Source of the DNA: Draconibacterium sediminis
Lineage (GTDB): Bacteria; Bacteroidota; Bacteroidia; Bacteroidales; Prolixibacteraceae
DNA length: 64,000 bases
NCBI RefSeq assembly: GCF_000949475.1
Contig: NZ_JRHC01000002.1
Span: 434,001 to 498,000 of the forward strand
Reading direction: 5' to 3'
Below the pieces are notes generated by a model that made no database searches, was not told where the DNA came from, and saw only the letters and a list, made by a program, of their open reading frames with translations. Within the stretch, counting starts at the first letter, position 1, and each line of letters begins with the position of its first letter. Both the position numbers and the translations under genes were made by a program. Positions 7,839-16,532 of this stretch are shown in pieces.

Positions 7839-9603
7839 CAATTATCTGTTTTCGATAGCGGGTAAACACACGTGCCCGCGAAATAAATCCGATGTATTTA
7901 CCATTTTCTATCACCGCCAGGTTATAACGCCCCGATGACTCGAATTTAGCAGTAACAATTTCCATGCTGTCATTCGGGTCGATAGAAAATTCAGGCATAT
8001 ACATCAACTCGTTAATTTTCACCGTGTCGTATAGTTCATGTTTAAAGATCATCGTTCTTACATCGTCCATTTTTACCATACCCACCATTGTTCCGTCTTC
8101 TTTAACAATCGGAAACAAATCGCGATGTGCCCTGGTAATGGCCTCTGTAAGGTCGCGCAAAGTTGCATCGGGCGACAATACTTCAAAGTCAGTTTCAATT
8201 AGTTGTTTTACCTGCATCATTTGCAGTACGTTTGCATCTTTATCGTGGGTTAACAATTCTTTGCGGCGTGCCAACTGAATATGATACACCGAATTAGGCG
8301 TAAATGCCCTTACAATAAGGTATGCAAATGTGGCTGTAACCATGAGTGGCACAAATAACTTGTACCCTCCTGAAATATCAGCAATGAGGAATATTCCGGT
8401 AAGCGGCGCATGCAAAACACCTGCAATTAATCCCGCCATTCCTATTAGTGCAAAGTTATTCGAATTTAGTTCGCGCACGCCCAGCCGGCTTACAACCAGG
8501 GAAAAAAGCATTCCGGTATTTACTCCCATAAAAAGCGTTGGCGCAAAAATACCTCCAACACCACCGGCTCCGAAAGTAAGTGATGTGGCTACGATTTTTA
8601 GCAATATAACTGCCACAATAAGCAGCATGGCTGCCCACAACTCTTCGCGTAATGAATAGAATAAACTATTATCGAAAAGATAGTTTAAATCGCCGGCCAA
8701 ACATTCGTTTATCGACTCGTAACCTTCGCCGTAAAGTGCCGGAAAAAGAAAGATTAGTGCCCCAAGACCGGCCCCTCCAACAACTAATCGTATCCGGCTA
8801 CTTTTAAATTTTTCAAATATATCGGCTATAAACAAGTACATTTTCGTAAAATAGACCGACACAAAACCGGTAACAATTCCCAAAGCAATGTAATAAGGTA
8901 AATCGCCCAGCTCAAAAGCATCAACTACATTAAACGGATAGAGTACATCTTGCCCGAGAAATAAATACGAGGTTAGCACCGCCGTTGATGACGCCAGTAA
9001 AAGCGGCACAAGTGAAAACACGGTGAGGTCGATCATTATTACTTCAACAGCAAAAACAATGGCTGCAATGGGCGCTTTAAAAATGGCAGCCATAGCCCCG
9101 GCACAGGCGCAGGCAAGCATCAAAATGGTATTTTTATAGTTGAGCCGAAAAATATTGGCAATCCACGATCCCCAGGCCGTGCCGGTTGCTACAGTTGGGC
9201 CCTCCAACCCTACCGATCCTCCAAAACCAACGGTTAACGAAGCCGTTACAACCGACGAAAATAAATTATGCCTTGAGATTTTTCCTTTTCGTTTTGAGAT
9301 ACTATGCAGCACATTGGGAATTCCGTGCCTGACTTCTGAACGAACAATATATTTGATTACCAGAATAGCGAGAAAAATACCAACAACCGGCAAAGCAAAA
9401 TAAATGTAATTCTGCACTTCGTTTGAAACAAGATTATGCACCATCTCTTCGGTAAAACGCACCGTATTTTTAATAATTACGGCGGCAATACCTGCCAAAA
9501 CACCAATAACAATACTCAGCACGGTTAAAAAACCCCGCTCGCCCAGGTGCTTTAACCGCCACCGGTGCAACCTAACCAGAATATGCTGTCTGTGCTTTGT
9601 CAT
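7822..9603 (-). CDS. ClC-family chloride channel/transporter with C-terminal CBS pair (upstream paralogue)
   Basis: 593 residues, the first gene of a two-gene ClC operon. Signatures: GSVGLEGPTV with the gating glutamate at residue 134; RHGIPNVLHS in place of the GSGIP anion loop; KAPIAAIVFAVEVIM, where Val188 replaces the E. coli ClC proton glutamate; GAGGVGGIFAPTLF; and a conserved Tyr in the NSVYHIQLA stretch. The C-terminal ~130 residues form two CBS domains, likely to bind adenine nucleotides. Paralogous to the downstream gene over the full length, so probably an old tandem duplication; the two could form homo- or heterodimers. Confidence 0.92.
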   Translation of the reverse strand: MTKHRQHILVRLHRWRLKHLGERGFLTVLSIVIGVLAGIAAVIIKNTVRFTEEMVHNLVSNEVQNYIYFALPVVGIFLAILVIKYIVRSEVRHGIPNVLHSISKRKGKISRHNLFSSVVTASLTVGFGGSVGLEGPTVATGTAWGSWIANIFRLNYKNTILMLACACAGAMAAIFKAPIAAIVFAVEVIMIDLTVFSLVPLLLASSTAVLTSYLFLGQDVLYPFNVVDAFELGDLPYYIALGIVTGFVSVYFTKMYLFIADIFEKFKSSRIRLVVGGAGLGALIFLFPALYGEGYESINECLAGDLNYLFDNSLFYSLREELWAAMLLIVAVILLKIVATSLTFGAGGVGGIFAPTLFMGVNTGMLFSLVVSRLGVRELNSNNFALIGMAGLIAGVLHAPLTGIFLIADISGGYKLFVPLMVTATFAYLIVRAFTPNSVYHIQLARRKELLTHDKDANVLQMMQVKQLIETDFEVLSPDATLRDLTEAITRAHRDLFPIVKEDGTMVGMVKMDDVRTMIFKHELYDTVKINELMYMPEFSIDPNDSMEIVTAKFESSGRYNLAVIENGKYIGFISRARVFTRYRKQIIDVSHV

Positions 9604-9703
9604 TTTTTATTGATGTGGTAAAAGTAACAATTAGCAAGCGCGATTAACAAATTTTAAGGAACTAAAAGCTAAAGTTTTTGTTAACCTAATAAATCGTTGT
9701 AAG

Positions 9704-10570
9704 ATGAAAATAAAACTCACGGGGAGTAACGGTTATATTGGTCAGCTAATTTCATCAGAACTGGTGAAAAAAGGGCATACTGTATCTGGCATAAACCGGG
9801 ACTTACTCTATAGTTCATCAGCGAACCTGCAGGAAGAAATTCGAAATACCGATGTTGTAATTAACCTTGCCGGCGCGCCCATTTTACAACGCTGGACAAA
9901 GAAAAATAAAGAAATCATTTACAACAGCCGGGTAAAAACCACCCATAACCTGGTAAAAGCGATTAGTGAACTACCCGAAATTGAGCGCCCGAAAAAAGTG
10001 GTATCGGCATCTGCCATTGGCATTTACAAATCAGGACATTCGCACACCGAAGAAAGTAAAAATTTTGACGATGGTTTTGTTGGAGAGGTAGTTAAAGACT
10101 GGGAACACGAACTAACTGCTTTACCCAAGAATGTGCAAACTGTAGTATTTCGGCTCGGAATTGTTTTTGGCAAAGAGGCAAAAACAATACAAAACATGCT
10201 TTTACCTTTTAAACTGGGCCTTGGTGGTAAAATCGGGTCGGGTGAGCAGACTTTTCCTTTTATTCACGAACAGGATGTGGTTAATGCATTTATTTGGGCC
10301 ACCGAAACACTTGAAACAAGCGAAACGTTCAATTTAACCGCACCCGAAACGATTTCGAATAAAGAATTTACGCACAGCTTTGCCCGGGAGTTAAACCGTC
10401 CTGCATTTTTTACCGTCCCTGCATTTGCTTTAAAATTGGTGTTTGGCAAGGCAGCTTCGTTACTTACGCAGTCACCTGAAGTATCGTCTGATAAGTTGCA
10501 GAAAGCCGGTTTTCATTTCGAATACCCAACAATAAAAGCTACCTTACAAGATATTATTGTTAAGAGCTGA
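9704..10570 (+). CDS. TIGR01777 family epimerase (SDR39U1-like)
   Basis: 288 residues. The N-terminal NAD(P)-binding motif TGSNGYIG (residues 6-13) belongs to an atypical extended short-chain dehydrogenase. A second hallmark is NLAGAPILQRWT (~53-64), close to the NLAG..I..RRW pattern of the TIGR01777/SDR39U1 group. A C-terminal DUF1731-like part covers ~240-288. The group is widespread but its substrate is unknown. It is divergent from the ClC operon and co-directional with FUSC. Confidence 0.88.
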   Translation: MKIKLTGSNGYIGQLISSELVKKGHTVSGINRDLLYSSSANLQEEIRNTDVVINLAGAPILQRWTKKNKEIIYNSRVKTTHNLVKAISELPEIERPKKVVSASAIGIYKSGHSHTEESKNFDDGFVGEVVKDWEHELTALPKNVQTVVFRLGIVFGKEAKTIQNMLLPFKLGLGGKIGSGEQTFPFIHEQDVVNAFIWATETLETSETFNLTAPETISNKEFTHSFARELNRPAFFTVPAFALKLVFGKAASLLTQSPEVSSDKLQKAGFHFEYPTIKATLQDIIVKS

Positions 10571-10603
10571 ACGGTTTAGTAATTAATTTCTATTCGCATT
10601 CAT

Positions 10604-10611
10604 TAGCTTTG
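10604..10611 (+). promoter_or_regulatory. Putative -7 box (TAGCTTTG) for the FUSC gene
   Basis: Full match to TAnnTTTG, 24 bp before the ATG at 10636. This suggests the FUSC gene has its own promoter despite lying only 65 bp after the epimerase gene. Confidence 0.45.
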
Positions 10612-10635
10612 TAAAAACACTTTTACACATTATCT

Positions 10636-12768
10636 ATGAAGAACCGGGAAAAAGGCCATTTGCGAACCAACATAAAATTTTTCCGCGATGTATTCCTGTT
10701 ACATCCCTACCGTTTGTTTGCTTTGCGTGCAACCATTTCGATGGGTATTTTGGCAATACCTTTTATCATTGCCGGCCTGCCGTATTTCGGAGTAACGCTG
10801 GCTTTGGGAGCATTGGCCGGTGCTTTGTCGGAAACCGACGACCACCCCAAAGGGCGTGTAAAATCCTTGTCGATAACTATCCTCAGCTTTTTCATTTCCA
10901 GTTTTTCGGTTGGGCTTTTAAATAACTACACCTGGCTACTTGGTGCCGGGTTTATACTCTCCACCATCATTTTCATTTTAATTGGCGGCATTGGCGAACG
11001 TTATCGTGCCATTACTTTCGGCTCCATATTGGTGGGCATTTATGCCATGCTTGGTGTTGAAATCAGTCCGGCGTGGTACTGGCAGGCGATTTTATTACCA
11101 GCCGGAGCACTTTTTCACGGCATACTGACATTGATCCTGATCTTTCGAAATCCATGGCGTTTACTCGACCAGCAAATGGCCAGCGGTTTCCGGGCGCTTG
11201 GCAACTATCTGGAAAAAAAAGTGCTGCTTTTCCCCAGCCATAAAGAAGACCAGGAAGACATAAACAAAGACCTGGCTTTGCTAAACGTAAATGTGGTAAA
11301 TGCACTTGAAGCAATAAAAAACGTATTGAACAATTATGCCCGGGAAATGAGGAACACAGAACCGCTTAACCGTTATCTCCAGCGTTTTATGTTGTTGCAA
11401 AGTTTGCATGAGCGTGCCGCATCAACGCACCAGCGCCACGATAAACTGGGAAACAGCAACGAACAAATCGAGATATTGGAAGGTTTTGGCGAAATGCTTC
11501 GTCAACTGGCCTATGCCTCAAGAATGGTGGCCGAAAATATGCTTACCGGAACTTCTTATATTCATCCGCCGGCGTTAGAGTGGATTTCAAAAGCCATCGA
11601 CGACAAACTGCAAACAATGCCTGTTGAAGAGGCTCAGGACCTGATCCTGCTTCACCATAATTTGCATCGGTCGCATGTTTCGTTAAAATACCTCGACAAC
11701 CTGGAAGAAGGCACGTCTATCCCCCGTTTACGGCACGATGAAAGAACCCCTTTTCAACGCCTGAAAGAACAGCTTACTTTACGTCATCCACGAATGCGTT
11801 ATGCATTGCGGCTCAGCCTAACCTTTGCATTGGGTTACATTCTTCAGATTTATCTCGATCTCGACAAAGGCCAGTGGGTAATGCTAACCAGTTTGTTTGT
11901 TAGCCAGATTACTTACAGCGACACGCGCCGGCGCCTTTTCGAGCGTTTACTCGGAACTGCAACAGGTATTATTATTGGCGCTGCATTGTTACAGATTTTC
12001 ACGACTACTGCAGCACAGGTTCTGCTAATGATGGGCTCGGCAATGGCCTTTTTCTACTGGCTGCGAAAAAAATATTCGGTAGCGGTAATTTTTGTAACCA
12101 CTTTTGTACTGAGTGCTTTTAATATCATTTCAAACGACGGAGGCATAAATATCATGATTCCGCGCCTTGTTGATACACTGCTTGGTGCAACTTTGTCGTT
12201 TCTTACCATTCGTTTTTTGTGGCCGGGCTGGCAATATCGGCGCATTTCGGGGCTTATTTCCACGGCACTGGAAAAGAACAGGAACTATTTTCAGGCCATT
12301 GCAAAAGAGTATAAAGAAGCAAGTAACGACGATTTAAAGTACCGCATTGCCCGAAGAGAAGCGCACCTGGCCGATAACGAGCTGGCACAGGCATGGAACA
12401 GTATGCGGCAGGAACCCAAAAGCAAACAGCGTAATATGGAAAATGCTTTAACCATCACCTATTTAAATCATGCACTGTTATCGCACCTTTCGGCACTGGG
12501 GGCACATCGCGAAGCCAATATGGTAAACTATAATGATATTGAATCGCTGTTCCGGCAAATCGACAAAAAAATGAGTGAAGCCGGAAAAGAAAGCACCATC
12601 CAGGAGGAAAAGTTTTCATCCGACCTGTCGAAACTCTTAATGACATTACAACAGCAAATTAGGGGTACCGAGGCCGGATTAAAACGGCAACAACTTCGTT
12701 TATTTTATAATATTGCGGCAACTACATCGAAAATTATTGATGAGCTAAAACGCACCTCTACTCTGTAA
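10636..12768 (+). CDS. FUSC family membrane protein (YccS/YhfK-like)
   Basis: 710 residues with the FUSC arrangement: a hydrophobic block of about six segments (~25-170), a soluble helical domain (~180-385), a second hydrophobic block (~390-535) and a soluble C-terminal domain (~540-705). The YccS-like start, with an LxxHPYRLFALR-like approach to TM1, and the mid segment DKGQWVMLTSLFV match the family. FUSC proteins include aromatic-acid efflux components (AaeB) and YccS-type proteins of unknown transport role. No membrane-fusion partner is adjacent, so the YccS type is more likely. Confidence 0.9.
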   Translation: MKNREKGHLRTNIKFFRDVFLLHPYRLFALRATISMGILAIPFIIAGLPYFGVTLALGALAGALSETDDHPKGRVKSLSITILSFFISSFSVGLLNNYTWLLGAGFILSTIIFILIGGIGERYRAITFGSILVGIYAMLGVEISPAWYWQAILLPAGALFHGILTLILIFRNPWRLLDQQMASGFRALGNYLEKKVLLFPSHKEDQEDINKDLALLNVNVVNALEAIKNVLNNYAREMRNTEPLNRYLQRFMLLQSLHERAASTHQRHDKLGNSNEQIEILEGFGEMLRQLAYASRMVAENMLTGTSYIHPPALEWISKAIDDKLQTMPVEEAQDLILLHHNLHRSHVSLKYLDNLEEGTSIPRLRHDERTPFQRLKEQLTLRHPRMRYALRLSLTFALGYILQIYLDLDKGQWVMLTSLFVSQITYSDTRRRLFERLLGTATGIIIGAALLQIFTTTAAQVLLMMGSAMAFFYWLRKKYSVAVIFVTTFVLSAFNIISNDGGINIMIPRLVDTLLGATLSFLTIRFLWPGWQYRRISGLISTALEKNRNYFQAIAKEYKEASNDDLKYRIARREAHLADNELAQAWNSMRQEPKSKQRNMENALTITYLNHALLSHLSALGAHREANMVNYNDIESLFRQIDKKMSEAGKESTIQEEKFSSDLSKLLMTLQQQIRGTEAGLKRQQLRLFYNIAATTSKIIDELKRTSTL

Positions 12769-12783
12769 TTTATAAATGCATAA

Positions 12784-13076
12784 GGTAACCACGTGCGATA
12801 AGCACCATTTTTTTGAGCAAACACTACCTATCGCATGCGTAAGGGGGCATTTTTTTGAGAAATCATTGGCTATCGCATGCGATAGGCCCCACTTTTTCGA
12901 AAAAACAAGGTCTATCGCACGCGAAAGGGGCTATTTTTTCAGCAGAATGCCATCTGTAGCATGCGATAAGGGCCATTTTATGGAAAAAATACCATCTGTA
13001 GCATGCGAAAGGATACATTTTGTTGAGAAAACACTGCCTGTCGAACGCGATAATGGAGCCATTTTAGGACACAAAA
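12784..13076. repeat. 42-bp degenerate tandem repeat array with a palindromic core (seven units)
   Basis: Seven direct units start at about 12784, 12830, 12872, 12914, 12956, 12998 and 13040. The five complete internal units are exactly 42 bp each with no indels. Each unit opens with a form of NTCGCATGCGA (a perfect 10-bp palindrome in units 2 and 3), then a G-rich stretch, a T run and a CT-ending tail. One plus-strand frame (12776-13093, 105 codons, ATG 8 bp after FUSC) stays open through all units. It reads a 14-residue repeat of the form ..HFFEKTLPIAC.., because 42 is a multiple of 3. The frame ends inside the pckA terminator, so it is probably not a real protein gene. Function unknown. 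Confidence 0.85.
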
Positions 13077-13103
13077 AAACCTTCTGCCCGTAGACAGAAG
13101 GTT
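13071..13103 (-). terminator. Rho-independent terminator of pckA
   Basis: ACCTTCTG (13079-13086) pairs with CAGAAGGT (13095-13102). On the minus strand the stem is followed by a run of seven T (13073-13079 in complement). It directly abuts the 42-bp array. Confidence 0.85.
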
Positions 13104-13128
13104 TTGCGTATATAAAGATTGATCTGAA

Positions 13129-14733
13129 TTAGTCAACTTGAGGACCAGCAGCAACCAATGCTTTACCTTCTTCGTTATCAGTGTATTTAACGAAGTTTTT
13201 AACAAAGCGGCTACCCAAATCCTGAGCTTTATCTTCCCACTCTTTAACGTCAGCGTAAGTGTCGCGTGGATCAAGAATACCTGTATCAACTCCTGGCAAT
13301 GCAGTAGGTACTTCCAGGTTAAATACCGGAATAGTTTTAGTTTCAGCTTTCTCGATTGATCCGTCAAGGATAGCGTTGATGATACCACGAGTATCTTTAA
13401 TAGAGATACGTTTTCCGGTACCGTTCCAACCAGTGTTTACCAAATAAGCTTCAGCTCCGTGCTCTTCCATTTTTTTCACTAACTCAGCAGCATATTTTGT
13501 TGGGTGCAATGTTAAGAATGCAGCACCGAAACATGCAGAGAATGTAGGCTGAGGAGCAGTTACACCACGCTCAGTACCTGCTAATTTTGCAGTAAATCCT
13601 GATAAGAAGTGGTATTTAGTTTGTTCCGGAGTTAATTTTGAAACCGGAGGCAATACACCAAATGCATCAGCAGAAAGGAAAATTACTTTTTTCGCATGAC
13701 CGGCTTTTGATGGTACAGCGATGTTCTCGATGTGGTCAATTGGGTAAGACACACGGGTGTTCTGAGTAACAGAACCATCAGTGAAATCAATTTTACCATC
13801 AGCATCAACAGTTACGTTCTCCAAAAGAGCGTTACGTTTGATAGCACCGAAAATTTCCGGCTCAGCATCTTTGTCAAGGTCGATAGTTTTTGCGTAACAA
13901 CCACCTTCGAAGTTAAAGATACCTTCGTCATCCCAACCGTGCTCGTCATCACCAATCAATTTACGTGAAGCGTCAGTTGAAAGTGTTGTTTTACCAGTAC
14001 CTGAAAGACCGAAGAAGATAGCAACGTCACCAGCTTCGCCAACGTTAGCAGAACAGTGCATTGAAGCAATACCGCGAAGTGGCAGGTAGTAGTTCATCAT
14101 TGCGAACATACCTTTTTTCATTTCACCACCATACCATGTACCACCAATTACCTGCATTTTTTCAGTCAGGTTAAATACAGTGTACACTTCTGAGTTCAAT
14201 CCGTGCTCTTTGTATTTCTCATTAGAAGATTTTGAACCGTTCATTACAACGAAATCCGGCTCGCCGTAAGTTTCCAGTTCTTCAGCAGTTGGACGAAGGA
14301 ACATGTTAGTCACAAAGTGTGCCTGCCATGCAACTTCCATGATGAAACGAACTTTCAAACGAGTATCTTCGTTTGCACCACAAAATGTGTCAACTACAAA
14401 TAATTTTTTACCTGAAAGCTGGCTTGTTGTAGTCGCTTTAAGGTCATTCCAAACCTCTTGAGTAATAGGTTTGTTATCGTTTGGAGATTCTGGAGATGTC
14501 CACCACATTGTGTTTTCAGTGGTTGCATCTTTAACAATGTATTTATCTTTAGGCGAACGACCTGTAAATACACCTGTCATTACGTTAACAGCGTCAAGCT
14601 CTGTTAACTGACCTTTTTCGAATCCCTCTAAAGCAGGATTCATTTCTTCTTCATAAAGTTTCTCGTATGAAGGGTTGTGGATAATTTCCTGTACGTCAAC
14701 AATTCCGTACTTGCTTAAATCTAAATTTGCCAT
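13129..14733 (-). CDS. pckA: Phosphoenolpyruvate carboxykinase (ATP)
   Basis: 534 residues, the usual length of ATP-type PEP carboxykinase. It converts oxaloacetate plus ATP to PEP, CO2 and ADP (reversible, and used for CO2 fixation in fermenting Bacteroidota). The P-loop [11 protein letters not shown] is near residue 245, with the following DDEHGWDD metal-binding region and FEGGCYAK. The early [11 protein letters not shown] motif and the MHCSAN segment are also family-specific. Codon use is noticeably more optimised than in its neighbours, as expected for a highly expressed gene. Confidence 0.98.
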   Translation of the reverse strand: MANLDLSKYGIVDVQEIIHNPSYEKLYEEEMNPALEGFEKGQLTELDAVNVMTGVFTGRSPKDKYIVKDATTENTMWWTSPESPNDNKPITQEVWNDLKATTTSQLSGKKLFVVDTFCGANEDTRLKVRFIMEVAWQAHFVTNMFLRPTAEELETYGEPDFVVMNGSKSSNEKYKEHGLNSEVYTVFNLTEKMQVIGGTWYGGEMKKGMFAMMNYYLPLRGIASMHCSANVGEAGDVAIFFGLSGTGKTTLSTDASRKLIGDDEHGWDDEGIFNFEGGCYAKTIDLDKDAEPEIFGAIKRNALLENVTVDADGKIDFTDGSVTQNTRVSYPIDHIENIAVPSKAGHAKKVIFLSADAFGVLPPVSKLTPEQTKYHFLSGFTAKLAGTERGVTAPQPTFSACFGAAFLTLHPTKYAAELVKKMEEHGAEAYLVNTGWNGTGKRISIKDTRGIINAILDGSIEKAETKTIPVFNLEVPTALPGVDTGILDPRDTYADVKEWEDKAQDLGSRFVKNFVKYTDNEEGKALVAAGPQVD

Positions 14734-14788
14734 AACTACCTAATAATTAACTTAATAATACAATTTTTCGTCTACTTAAATCGGGACA

Positions 14789-14796
14789 CAAAAATA
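14789..14796 (-). promoter_or_regulatory. Putative -7 box (TATTTTTG on minus strand) for pckA
   Basis: CAAAAATA on the plus strand gives a full TAnnTTTG match on the coding strand, with a predicted ~45-50-nt leader. Confidence 0.5.
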
Positions 14797-14919
14797 TCAT
14801 AATTTTCCAATCGGCAGGGTTGATCTCCCCCATTTGCCCCTTTTTTAATACCGATTAAACATTAGCTTAACAATAGATTTTGTTACGATTATAAGGGTAT
14901 TTTTATCTTATTTTGATCA

Positions 14920-14952
14920 TTAAAAAAGCGCTACAAATAAAGATGTAACGCT
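14920..14952 (-). terminator. Terminator after xerD
   Basis: AGCGCTAC (14927-14934) faces GTAACGCT (14945-14952). On the minus strand they pair over 8 bp with one G-U, and are followed by a T run (complement of 14922-14927). Confidence 0.7.
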
Positions 14953-14975
14953 CTCTTATTATAATCCTATGCTTG

Positions 14976-15875
14976 TTATGATCTCGGATGAAACTGATGA
15001 ATAGTCGACTTCAGATAATCCTTGTCGAGGTGTGTATAAATTTCGGTGGTTAATATCGACTCGTGCCCTAACATCTCCTGAACGGCCCTCAAATCGGCTC
15101 CACCATTTATCAGGTGTGTGGCAAACGAGTGACGGAAGGTATGCGGACTAATTTTCTTATCTAAATTCACTTTAGCGGCCAGATTTTTAATAATGGTAAA
15201 AATCATTACCCTGCTTAATTTTCTTCCCCGGCGGTTTAAAAACAGAATGTTTTCGCTGTCCTTATTCACCCGCAAATTTTTTCGGTAATTGGCCAGGTAC
15301 TTATTAATCTCTTCAATTGCCCGTCCGCTTACCGGTACCAAACGCTCTTTGCCGGCTTTTCCTTCAATTTTTATAAATCCCTGCTCAAAAAATAAGTTGG
15401 TCATTTTCAGGTTTACCAGCTCCGATACACGCAAACCACAGCTGTACAAGGTTTCCAGCATGGCTTTGTTCCGCTGCCCTTCTGATTTTTTCAGATCGAT
15501 GGCATTGATTAGCGTATCAATTTCTTCCATTGATAATATATCGGGAAGTTTCCGGCCAATTTTTGGCGATTCGAGTAAAGCCGTCGGATCACTGGTGATT
15601 TTCTCTTCAATTAACAGGTATTTATAGAATGATTTTATGCCTGAGATGGTTCGAGCCTGAGTTCGCGGACTAACACCTTTATCATTTAACCATTCAACAA
15701 AACTTTTTAATTGACTTAGCGTTACCTTTTCCGGATTTACCCCTTTGAAACTTTTTTCAAAAAAATTCTCAAGTTTATTGATATCATTAATGTAGGCAGC
15801 TATTGAGTTCTGCGATAATGATTTCTCCAACTTTAAGTAATTTTCATATCCCTTTTTACATTCCTCCCATTTCAT
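14976..15875 (-). CDS. xerD: Tyrosine recombinase XerD
   Basis: 299 residues with the N-terminal SAM-like core-binding domain (~3-90) and catalytic domain (~110-290). All catalytic residues are visible: R149 in CGLRVSEL, K173/K176 in GKAGKERLV, H245 and R248 in HTFRHSFATH, H271 in LGHES and Y280 in EIYTHLD. The protein would resolve chromosome dimers at dif together with FtsK, which is encoded ~3.5 kb away. The xerD-aroQ divergent pair is a familiar arrangement in Bacteroidota, and no integrase-type neighbours are seen, so this is a housekeeping recombinase. Confidence 0.95.
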   Translation of the reverse strand: MKWEECKKGYENYLKLEKSLSQNSIAAYINDINKLENFFEKSFKGVNPEKVTLSQLKSFVEWLNDKGVSPRTQARTISGIKSFYKYLLIEEKITSDPTALLESPKIGRKLPDILSMEEIDTLINAIDLKKSEGQRNKAMLETLYSCGLRVSELVNLKMTNLFFEQGFIKIEGKAGKERLVPVSGRAIEEINKYLANYRKNLRVNKDSENILFLNRRGRKLSRVMIFTIIKNLAAKVNLDKKISPHTFRHSFATHLINGGADLRAVQEMLGHESILTTEIYTHLDKDYLKSTIHQFHPRS

Positions 15876-16014
15876 AATATTGCAAATTAAGGTTACTTTT
15901 ATGTCTGTTTATACTACGCTACGTATGTTTATCGGTGCGATAAACTATTATAACAAAAAAATATTACGTTGCATTTTGAATAAAGTTACTATAAAATAAA
16001 TTAAAATCGAAGAA

Positions 16015-16431
16015 ATGAAGCTCTTGATTATCAATGGACCTAACTTAAACCTGCTTGGAGTAAGGGAAAAGTCGATTTATGGAACAGAAAGTTTTAAAAG
16101 TTATTATGAACAATTGAAACAGGATTTCGCCAATATTGACCTTACCTATTTTCAATCAAACGTTGAAGGAGAACTTATAAATTCGTTACACGAGCATGGT
16201 TTTAATTACGATGGGATAATCATAAATGCCGGTGCCTACACGCACACATCTGTGGCCATCCGCGATGCTATTGCCGGCATACAAACGCCTGTTGTTGAAG
16301 TGCATATATCAAATACACTAACACGCGAAGATTTCAGACATAAATCGATTATTGGCCCGGTATGTAAAGGATGTATTATGGGATTTGGACTCGAATCATA
16401 TCGATTGGCAATCCAAAGTTTCGTAAATTGA
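16015..16431 (+). CDS. aroQ: 3-dehydroquinate dehydratase, type II
   Basis: 138 residues, the normal length for type II dehydroquinase of the shikimate pathway. Key features are NGPNLNLLGVRE with Arg17, the catalytic Tyr22 in SIYG, the substrate-binding NAGAYTHTS around residue 71-79, His97 in EVHISN and Arg108 in DFRHKS. It is divergent from xerD and followed by pyk. Confidence 0.96.
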   Translation: MKLLIINGPNLNLLGVREKSIYGTESFKSYYEQLKQDFANIDLTYFQSNVEGELINSLHEHGFNYDGIIINAGAYTHTSVAIRDAIAGIQTPVVEVHISNTLTREDFRHKSIIGPVCKGCIMGFGLESYRLAIQSFVN

Positions 16432-16503
16432 CTCGTAATATATACTCTCTATTAAATTAATCAATGATTAAATTTAATTTAACCGTTAAATCGGGTTTTA
16501 TTA

Positions 16504-16511
16504 TACTTTTG
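16504..16511 (+). promoter_or_regulatory. Putative -7 box (TACTTTTG) for pyk
   Basis: Full TAnnTTTG match, 21 bp before the pyk ATG, preceded by an AT-rich stretch. pyk therefore seems to have its own promoter. Confidence 0.5.
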
Positions 16512-16532
16512 CGCGCTTAAAATTTAGAAGTA

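Noticed and set aside
12784..13076. CRISPR array
   Set aside because: The whole 42-bp unit is repeated; there are no unique spacers and no cas genes in the window.
12776..13093. 105-codon frame as an ordinary protein gene
   Set aside because: It is a string of 14-residue repeats caused by the 42-bp DNA array, ends inside the pckA terminator and has no promoter of its own. Translation is possible through coupling to FUSC, but the array is better listed as a repeat.
14976..15875. XerD-like gene as integrase of a mobile island
   Set aside because: It sits beside aroQ, pyk and ftsK as in normal chromosomes, has the length and motifs of housekeeping XerD, and no att-like repeats or cargo were seen.
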